Source: Phytopseudomonas straminea
Lineage (GTDB): Bacteria; Pseudomonadota; Gammaproteobacteria; Pseudomonadales; Pseudomonadaceae
DNA length: 64,000 nucleotides
Assembly (NCBI RefSeq): GCF_900112645.1
Contig: NZ_FOMO01000012.1
Span: 1 to 64,000 of the forward strand
Direction of reading: 5' to 3'
Below the pieces are notes generated by a model, which was not told the origin of the DNA, ran no database searches, and worked only from the letters and a program-made list of their open reading frames with translations. Positions 55,824-64,000 of the stretch are shown piece after piece. A program made the position numbers and the translations under genes. How positions within the stretch are numbered: position 1 is the first letter of the stretch; each line of letters starts with the position of its first letter.

Positions 55824-58610
55824 GTGCGTCGGCTCAGGATTGCCATCGGTTTACTCGTCAGCCTGCTCTTGGCCGGCTTCTGCCTGTCGAGCGTAGCCGC
55901 GCAGCGAGTGGCTACCCCGTACGCCACCGGCTGGTCGGCGTTCATCGATGACAGCGCCCAGCTGGATCTGGATGACGTACGCAGCCGCCGCAACCAGTTC
56001 CTGCCCCTCGACGACCTCGCCTTCACCTTCCCGCCCAGCGACCGAGCCGTGTGGCTGCGTTTCGACGTGCCCGAACACCAGGCGCCTTACTGGCTGTGGC
56101 TGTTCGCGCCACGGGTGCAGTACCTCGACTACTACCTGCTGCGCGGCGAGCTGATCGAGCAGACCGTGCACAGCGGCGAGTCGATGCCGATGAGCTCTCG
56201 CCCGCTGCCCTCGCGCGCCTACCTGATGTCGCTGCCCAACGACGGCCAGGCCCGGGAAGTCTATGTACGCATGACCTCCAACCACCCGCTGATGGCCTGG
56301 TTCAAGGTCATCGACGAGGCCGAACTGGTCAGCCTCGAGCGCCCGGCCTACCTGTTCGGTGCGCTGCTCGGCGCCCTGCTGCTGGTGGTGATCTACAACC
56401 TGATCCGCTTCGCCTACATGCGCTCGGTGTGCAGCCTGTGGCTCGCCGCCCTGCATACCGGGCTGGCGGTGTGCGCCGCCGCCAACCTGGGCCTGCTGGC
56501 GGCCTGGGTGCCGCAGCTGGGCTACAACCAGTCGCTTATCGCCGACAGCAGCGCCCTGCTCGCCGCGTTCAGCCTGTCGGCCTTCGTGCTCGGTTTCTTC
56601 CGCCAGACGCCGATGCGCGACAGCAAGCTGAACCGCGTGCTGCAGGGCCACGCCCTGCTGGCCCTGCTGCTGGGCCTGACCATCGTCACCACCGGGCTGC
56701 TCTGGTACAGCGCCGTGGTCTACCTGATGGTGTTTCTCGGCACCCTCGCGGTGTTGGTGGTCAGTGGCGTGCACTGGCACAACGGTTACCAGTCGGCGCG
56801 GCTGCTGGTGGTGGCCATGGTGGTGTTCAACGTCGGCTTCGGGCTGTTCATCCCCATCCTGTTCGGCTTCGACCAGCTCGACCCGGGCTGGCTGGTGATC
56901 GGCGTATTCACCATCGCCACCCTCAGCGGCGTGGTGCTCAGCGCCGCCCTGGCCGAGCATCAGCGCCACATCCAACGCGCGGCCTCGCGGGCGCGCACCG
57001 CCCTGGCCGCCAACGACGCCGAGCTACGGGCCAAGGCCGAGTTCCTGGCCAAGATCAGCCACGAGATCCGTACGCCCATGAACGGCGTGCTGGGCATGAC
57101 CGAGCTGCTGCTCGGCACACCGCTGTCGGCCAAGCAGCGTGACTACGTGCAGACCATCCACAGCTCGGGCAACGAGCTACTCAACCTGATCAACGAGATT
57201 CTAGACATATCCAAGCTGGAATCCGGGCAGATCGAGCTGGATGACGTGCAGTTCGACCTCAACGCCCTGACCGAGGACTGCCTGGACATCTTCCGCGCCA
57301 AGGCCGAGCTGCAGAAGATCGAGCTGATCAGCTTCATCCAGCCCCAGGTGCCGCGCATCGTCAGTGGCGACCCGACGCGCCTGCGGCAGATCCTGCTCAG
57401 CCTGCTCGACAACGCCTTCAAGCAGACCAGCGAGGGCGAGATCCTGCTGGTGGTGGCCCTGGATACCAGCGGTGAGCAGCCGCGCCTGCGCTTTGCCGTG
57501 CAGGACAGCGGCCACCCGCTGGATGCCGCCGAGCGCGATGCACTGCTCAACACCGAACTGCAGAGCCGCGACTTCCTGTCGGCCACTCGCCTGGGTAGCC
57601 GACTGGGGCTGATCATTGCTCGCCAGCTGATCCTGCTGATGGGCGGCGAATTCGGCATCCAGAGTGGCGGCAACCAGGGCTCCACCCTGTGGCTGACCCT
57701 GCCGCTGGACGACGCCCGCCTGCAGCAGCCGAGCACCGATATCGATGGCACCCTGCAGGGCACTCGCCTGCTGGTGGTGGACGACAACGACACCTGCCGC
57801 AAGGTACTGCTGCAGCAGTGCAACGCCTGGGGCATGAACGTCAGCAGCGTGCCGTCCGGCAAGGAGGCGCTGGCGCTGCTGCGCACCCGGGCGCACATGC
57901 GCGAATATTTCGACGTGGTGCTGCTCGACCAGGACATGCCGGGCATGAGCGGCATGCAGCTGGCGGCCAAGATCAAGGAAGACCCGAGCCTCAACAACGA
58001 CATCCTGATCATCATGCTCACCGGCATCAGCCACGCGCCAAGCAAGATCATCGCCCGTAACGCCGGCATCAAACGCATCCTCGCCAAGCCGGTGGCCGGC
58101 TATACCCTCAAGGCCACCCTAGCCGACGAACTCGCCCAGCGCCAGCACGGCACGGACACGCCGGCCATCACCAGCCCGGCGACCCTGGAGGTGCCGCGCG
58201 ATTTCCGCATTCTGGTCGCCGAAGACAACAGCATCTCCACCAAGGTGATCCGCGGCATGCTTGGCAAGCTCAACCTGCAGCCCGACACCGCGAGCAACGG
58301 CGAGGAAGCCCTGAATGCCATGAAGGCCCAGCGCTACGATCTGGTGCTGATGGACTGCGAAATGCCGGTGATGGACGGCTTCTCCGCCACCGAGCAGCTG
58401 CGCGCCTGGGAAATCGCCGAACGTCGCCCGCGCACGCCGGTGGTCGCGCTGACCGCGCACATCTTGAGCGAGCACAAGGAGCGCGCGCGCCAGGCCGGCA
58501 TGGACGGCCACATGGCCAAGCCCGTGGAACTCTCGCAGCTGCGCGACCTGATCGAGTACTGGGTCGCCGAGCGCCATCCCCAGGCCGAGGACGACACCGT
58601 CACCTCCTGA
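55824..58610 (+). CDS. retS: hybrid sensor histidine kinase RetS
   Basis: Inhibits GacS and so controls the switch between acute and biofilm lifestyles. 928 residues with a GTG start. Signal peptide, periplasmic 7TMR-DISMED2 domain (about 40-170), seven-helix 7TMR-DISM region (about 175-375), HisKA with His near 413 (AKISHEIRTPMNGVLG), an HATPase domain, and two receivers (phospho-Asp near 700 in LLDQDMPG and near 842 in LMDCEMPV). The ATP G1 box is degenerate (VQDSGHPLD rather than DxGxG), which fits RetS acting more through binding GacS than as an ordinary kinase. It follows purD with its own spacer. Confidence 0.95.
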   Translation: MRRLRIAIGLLVSLLLAGFCLSSVAAQRVATPYATGWSAFIDDSAQLDLDDVRSRRNQFLPLDDLAFTFPPSDRAVWLRFDVPEHQAPYWLWLFAPRVQYLDYYLLRGELIEQTVHSGESMPMSSRPLPSRAYLMSLPNDGQAREVYVRMTSNHPLMAWFKVIDEAELVSLERPAYLFGALLGALLLVVIYNLIRFAYMRSVCSLWLAALHTGLAVCAAANLGLLAAWVPQLGYNQSLIADSSALLAAFSLSAFVLGFFRQTPMRDSKLNRVLQGHALLALLLGLTIVTTGLLWYSAVVYLMVFLGTLAVLVVSGVHWHNGYQSARLLVVAMVVFNVGFGLFIPILFGFDQLDPGWLVIGVFTIATLSGVVLSAALAEHQRHIQRAASRARTALAANDAELRAKAEFLAKISHEIRTPMNGVLGMTELLLGTPLSAKQRDYVQTIHSSGNELLNLINEILDISKLESGQIELDDVQFDLNALTEDCLDIFRAKAELQKIELISFIQPQVPRIVSGDPTRLRQILLSLLDNAFKQTSEGEILLVVALDTSGEQPRLRFAVQDSGHPLDAAERDALLNTELQSRDFLSATRLGSRLGLIIARQLILLMGGEFGIQSGGNQGSTLWLTLPLDDARLQQPSTDIDGTLQGTRLLVVDDNDTCRKVLLQQCNAWGMNVSSVPSGKEALALLRTRAHMREYFDVVLLDQDMPGMSGMQLAAKIKEDPSLNNDILIIMLTGISHAPSKIIARNAGIKRILAKPVAGYTLKATLADELAQRQHGTDTPAITSPATLEVPRDFRILVAEDNSISTKVIRGMLGKLNLQPDTASNGEEALNAMKAQRYDLVLMDCEMPVMDGFSATEQLRAWEIAERRPRTPVVALTAHILSEHKERARQAGMDGHMAKPVELSQLRDLIEYWVAERHPQAEDDTVTS

Positions 58611-58668
58611 AGCGGCTGCTAGAATTTTCCCGCAGCCCGGCATCGCCTACCCTCTTGATAGAGCGCCC

Positions 58669-59553
58669 ATGGATATCAAGCAGCTCAAGTTTCTGATCGC
58701 CCTCGACGAAACCCGCCACTTCGGGCAGGCAGCCGCTCGCTGCCACGTCACCCAGCCAACCCTGTCGATGCGCCTGCGCAATCTGGAAAACGAACTGGGT
58801 CTGGAACTGGTACGCCGCGGCCAGCGCTTCGAGGGTTTTACTGCCGAGGGCGAGCGGGTGCTGGCCTGGGCGCGCAGCCTGATGGCTGCCCATGACGGCC
58901 TGTATGCAGAAGCTGCCGCCTGTCGCGGCCAACTGGTCGGTACCCTGCGCCTGGGCGTGGTGCCGCTGTCCGGCTTCGACCCCATGGAGCTGGTGCGGCT
59001 GTTCGCCGAGCAGCATCCGGGCCTGCGCTTTCAGCTGTTCGCCCTGAGCAGCGACCAGATTCTCGAACGTCTGGGCAGCAATCAGCTGGATCTGGGCCTT
59101 TCCTATCTGGACCGGCTGGACCGCGAGCACTTCGACAGCCTGGAGCTGGCCGCCACGCGCATGGGCCTGCTGTACGACCGCCGGCATTTCCAGTTCAGCG
59201 AAACCACCCTGCGCTGGGAAAACCTGATCGACCTGCCCCTGGGCTTGCTGTCGGCCGGCATGCACTTTCGCCAATCCATCGACCATTGCTTCCGCTCCCG
59301 CGGCCTGACACCGTTGCCCAAGCTGGAAACCGATGCCGTTCACCAGCTGCTGCAAGCCGTCAGCGCCGGTTTGTGCTGCTCGATCATGCCGCTGCGCAAC
59401 GGCCTGGCCGAATTCACCAACGAGCTGGTACTGACGCCTATCGAAGACGCCCACACCCTGGCGCCCCTGGGCCTGATCATGCGTCGCGGCGCGCCACGCT
59501 CGCCGCTGGCCGAAGCCTGTTTCAGCGAAGCGCGCACGCTGATCAGCGCCTGA
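58669..59553 (+). CDS. LysR-family transcriptional regulator
   Basis: 294 residues. N-terminal helix-turn-helix MDIKQLKFLIALDETRHFGQAAARCHVTQPTLSMRLRNLENELG, then a LysR effector domain (LRLGVVPLSGFDPMELVRLFAEQHPGLRFQLFALSSDQILE). It has a Cys pair in SAGLCCSIMP, but not the spaced redox cysteines of OxyR. It converges on, and overlaps by 11 bases, the transporter gene on the other strand. Target genes unknown. Confidence 0.88.
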   Translation: MDIKQLKFLIALDETRHFGQAAARCHVTQPTLSMRLRNLENELGLELVRRGQRFEGFTAEGERVLAWARSLMAAHDGLYAEAAACRGQLVGTLRLGVVPLSGFDPMELVRLFAEQHPGLRFQLFALSSDQILERLGSNQLDLGLSYLDRLDREHFDSLELAATRMGLLYDRRHFQFSETTLRWENLIDLPLGLLSAGMHFRQSIDHCFRSRGLTPLPKLETDAVHQLLQAVSAGLCCSIMPLRNGLAEFTNELVLTPIEDAHTLAPLGLIMRRGAPRSPLAEACFSEARTLISA

Positions 59554-60865
59554 GCGCCGCCTCGCCATCGGCCACCGGTAGGTCGACGGCACCGCGATCG
59601 GCCCGCCCACCGAGATACCAGCCCAGCACGCCCCAGACCGCCGCGCAGATGGCGCCGATCACCGCGATCAGCGCCACGCCGTAGCCAAGCATGTCGATCA
59701 GACTCTTGGCCCAGCCGCTGAGAGCATCGCCGCCGCGATAGACCACGGTGTCGATGAAATTCTTGGCCTTGTACTTGCTCTCGGCATCCAGCGGCGCGAA
59801 GAGCATTTCCCGCCCCGGGCGCACGAAGGCATATTCGCCGATACGCCGCACGATCATCAGCCCAGCCAACACCGCGAAGGTCGGCGCCAGAGCCAGAGCC
59901 AGAAAACCCACGCACATCAGCAGCGGTACGGCGGCCAGCAGGGTTCGCACGCCCATGCGCTGGGCCACACGGCTGGTGATGAACAGCTGGGCCAGCAGCG
60001 CGCCGGCCTGCACCACGAAATCGATCAGCCCGAACACCCGCACCTGCTCGTCACGATCCGGAAACAGCTCGGCGACCAGCCGCGCCTGCTCGAAGTACAG
60101 AAAGGTGGTGACCGTGGCGAGCAGGATGACGAAGGCGCAGATGCCCAGCAGGTAGGACGAGGTGAATACCCGCATCATGCCGCTGAACGGATTGCCTGCC
60201 ACTGGGCGACGCGGGCTTTCCGCCTGGCTGGCGCCCGGTCGCCCTGCTCCGGCTTGCTCGCGCCAGGCCATCAGGTAATGCTTGAGCGCCATGGCTGCGG
60301 CCAGCAGCAGCGCCGCAAGGAGCGCCAGGCCGCTGGCACCGATACTGCCGACCAATAATGTGCTCAGCGCCGGCCCAGCCAGACCGCCAACGCTGGCACC
60401 GGCGGCGATAAAAGCGAACAGGCGCTTGGCCTGGGGCGAGTCGAACACGTCTGCCATCAGGCTCCAGGCCACCGACACCACGAACAGGTTGTAGACCGAG
60501 ATCCACACATAGAATGTGCGCGCCAGCCACAGGCTTTCGGTCATCAGGCTGAAGGCCGCGGCAAAGCCCAGCAGGTTGATGCAGAAGAAGCCGTATACCC
60601 AATCGATGAAATGGATGCGCGGCACTCGCGAGTTGAGCCAGGCGAACAGCGGCACCGCCAGCAGCATGACCACGAAGGTGGCGGTGAACAGCCACTGCAG
60701 GTTTTCCACGCCGGCCTGGATGCCCATCGACTCACGGATCGGGCGCAGCATGAAGTAGCCGCAGAACAGGCAGAAGAACAGCGCGAACCCGGCCAGCGCC
60801 GCAGCCAGCTCGCCGGGCTGCGCATTGATGGCGCGGGCCAGGCGCTGGGTTGGGGAAAGGGTCAT
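59543..60865 (-). CDS. MFS-like transporter of the NTP/NDP-exchange (ATP-ADP carrier-type) family
   Basis: A 440-residue membrane protein with about twelve helices. FFCLFCGYFMLRPIRESMGIQAG near the N-terminus is the typical opening of the ATP/ADP-carrier-like group found in many free-living bacteria. The C-terminal part contains FVRPGREMLFAPLDAESKYKAKNFIDTVVYRGGDALSGW, the most conserved region of the group. Free-living members do not have a proven nucleotide substrate. The start is at 60865. It is followed in the same direction by nothing and overlaps the LysR gene tail. Confidence 0.78.
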   Translation of the reverse strand: MTLSPTQRLARAINAQPGELAAALAGFALFFCLFCGYFMLRPIRESMGIQAGVENLQWLFTATFVVMLLAVPLFAWLNSRVPRIHFIDWVYGFFCINLLGFAAAFSLMTESLWLARTFYVWISVYNLFVVSVAWSLMADVFDSPQAKRLFAFIAAGASVGGLAGPALSTLLVGSIGASGLALLAALLLAAAMALKHYLMAWREQAGAGRPGASQAESPRRPVAGNPFSGMMRVFTSSYLLGICAFVILLATVTTFLYFEQARLVAELFPDRDEQVRVFGLIDFVVQAGALLAQLFITSRVAQRMGVRTLLAAVPLLMCVGFLALALAPTFAVLAGLMIVRRIGEYAFVRPGREMLFAPLDAESKYKAKNFIDTVVYRGGDALSGWAKSLIDMLGYGVALIAVIGAICAAVWGVLGWYLGGRADRGAVDLPVADGEAALRR

Positions 60866-60935
60866 GGCAAGGCGTCCGAATATCGAAGCCTTGCAGTATG
60901 GCCTACGACACCAGGCAGGCCTGTGCCGCGCGCCG

Positions 60936-62861
<1,926 letters not shown>

Positions 62862-62969
62862 AAGCTGTCACTCCATTGACCGCTGAATGGCCAATAACCG
62901 TAACCTGTGTGGCAGGCGTTTCAAAGCGCACAGCCGCCCGGGGGCCATGAGAAGTGTTGCACCATAAAT

Positions 62970-62997
62970 GACAAAGCCGCCCGAAGGCGGCTTTGTC
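62970..62997 (-). terminator. terminator of pckA
   Basis: On the minus strand the stem GACAAAGCCGCC, loop TTCG, GGCGGCTTTGTC is followed by ATTTAT. It is a 12-base perfect stem with a stable UUCG tetraloop, 17 bases after the pckA stop. Confidence 0.85.
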
Positions 62998-63014
62998 AGC
63001 AAGCGCGGGTCAGC

Positions 63015-64000
63015 TTAGAGCTGAGGGCCGGCTTTCTTGATAGCGTCGCTGACATCGAACTTGGTGAAGTTGTCGATGAACAGCTTGGCCAGGCCTTTGG
63101 CGGCCTCGTCGTAGGCGTTCTTGTCAGCCCAGGTGTTGCGCGGGTTGAGCAGGTTGGTCTCGACGCCCGGAACCGACTTCGGCACATCCAGGTTGATGAT
63201 CGGCAGGTGCTCGGTTTCGGTACCGATCAGCGCGCCGCTCTGGATCGCAGCGATCACGCCACGGGTGGTCGGGATGTTGAAGCGTTTGCCGACGCCGTAG
63301 CCGCCGCCGGTCCAGCCGGTGTTGACCAAGTACACCTTGGAGCCGAAGGCCTGGATGCGCTTGATCAGAAGCTCGGCGTAGACGCCAGCCGGACGCGGGA
63401 AGAACGGCGCGCCGAAGCAGGTGGAGAAGGTCGACTTGATGCCGCTACCCGAACCCATTTCGGTGGAACCGACCAGCGCGGTGTAACCGGACAGGAAGTG
63501 GTAGGCGGCCTGCTCGTTGTTGAGGATCGACACCGGAGGCAGTACGCCGGTCAGGTCGCAGGTCAGGAAGATCACCGCATTCGGCTCACCGCCGAGGTTC
63601 TTCTCGCTGCGCTTCTCGACGAATTCCAGCGGATAGGCGGCGCGGCTGTTCTGAGTCAGGCTGTCGTCGGTGTAATCCGGCTTGCGCTGCTCGTCGAGCA
63701 CCACGTTTTCCAGCACGGTACCGAACTTGATGGCTTTCCAGATCACCGGCTCGTTCTTCTCGGACAGGTCGATGCACTTGGCATAGCAACCGCCTTCGAT
63801 GTTGAACACCACGCCCTCGCCCCAGCCGTGTTCGTCGTCACCGATCAGGTAACGCGACTCGTCGGCGGACAGGGTGGTCTTGCCGGTGCCGGACAGACCG
63901 AAGAACAGGGTCACGTCGCCTTCTTCGCCGATGTTGGCAGCGCAGTGCATCGGCAGCACGTCGGCAGCCGGCAGCAGGAAGTTCTGCACGCTGAACATGG
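63015..64000 (-). CDS. pckA: ATP-dependent phosphoenolpyruvate carboxykinase, N-terminus beyond the right edge
   Basis: Turns oxaloacetate and ATP into phosphoenolpyruvate, the entry to gluconeogenesis. The last 328 or so codons are present of about 515 expected. P-loop GLSGTGKTTLS, the DDEHGWGEGVVFNIEGGCYAKCIDL kinase-2 region, NVVLDEQRKPDYTDDSLTQNSRAAYPLEF and the TGWTGGGYGVGKRFNIPTTR segment are all typical of the ATP type. The gene continues past position 64000; the ATG at 63998 is internal. Confidence 0.96.
   Translation of the reverse strand, partial: MFSVQNFLLPAADVLPMHCAANIGEEGDVTLFFGLSGTGKTTLSADESRYLIGDDEHGWGEGVVFNIEGGCYAKCIDLSEKNEPVIWKAIKFGTVLENVVLDEQRKPDYTDDSLTQNSRAAYPLEFVEKRSEKNLGGEPNAVIFLTCDLTGVLPPVSILNNEQAAYHFLSGYTALVGSTEMGSGSGIKSTFSTCFGAPFFPRPAGVYAELLIKRIQAFGSKVYLVNTGWTGGGYGVGKRFNIPTTRGVIAAIQSGALIGTETEHLPIINLDVPKSVPGVETNLLNPRNTWADKNAYDEAAKGLAKLFIDNFTKFDVSDAIKKAGPQL

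Overview
The window is high-GC chromosomal DNA from a Pseudomonas (sensu lato). The right two thirds follow a gene order I recall from P. aeruginosa around speA-sui1-NUDIX-DUF2333-gcbA-ctpL-dsbD-aroQ-accBC-prmA-dusB-fis-purHD-retS. The NrtR-controlled NAD salvage cluster (nadE-pncB-pncA divergent from nadD2-nrtR) also matches that genus. No rRNA, tRNA, CRISPR array, insertion sequence or prophage was seen.

Left part (1-34,000), the accessory and nutrient-uptake side. (1) A sugar-acid locus cut by the left edge: an alpha-ketoglutaric semialdehyde dehydrogenase and a GguC/AraD1 protein, with a divergent LysR regulator and then an orphan TRAP binding protein. (2) rlmG. (3) A tight leftward operon of LacI-family regulator, binding protein, two permeases, ATPase and metallophosphodiesterase, with a palindromic operator just upstream. 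(4) A Phd/ParE-type toxin-antitoxin pair behind its own 24-base palindrome. (5) A TldD/TldE-like protease pair. (6) An isolated, strikingly AT-rich gene for an AAA ATPase with a TOPRIM-like C-terminus (OLD-like, probably anti-phage), with copies of an intergenic repeat on both sides. (7) A PheC-like periplasmic protein. (8) The cyanide-insensitive oxidase cioAB with a DUF2474 small subunit and a perfect ANR/FNR box. (9) A sulfonate-type uptake and oxidation cluster: TonB-dependent receptor, two different binding proteins (one probably Tat-exported, with an HxxHxxHxxH tag), permease, ATPase and FMN monooxygenase. (10) dinF and the NAD salvage genes.

Right part (34,000-64,000), mostly core. It holds polyamine synthesis (speA), a Sui1/YciH factor, c-di-GMP synthesis (gcbA), the chemoreceptor ctpL with a PHO-box-like promoter, dsbD, aroQ, accBC, prmA, the dusB-fis operon, purH, purD, and the hybrid kinase retS. 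It ends with a LysR regulator, an NTP/NDP-exchange-type transporter, a RecQ-family helicase and the 3' part of pckA.

Two things most deserve a second look. One is the lone AAA/TOPRIM gene (14,968-16,503), a likely horizontally acquired defence gene placed between intergenic repeats. The other is the complete receptor-to-monooxygenase route (20,578-28,159), whose substrate is unknown. A family of GTAGGGTGGAT...ATCCACC intergenic repeats recurs at least six times across the window.
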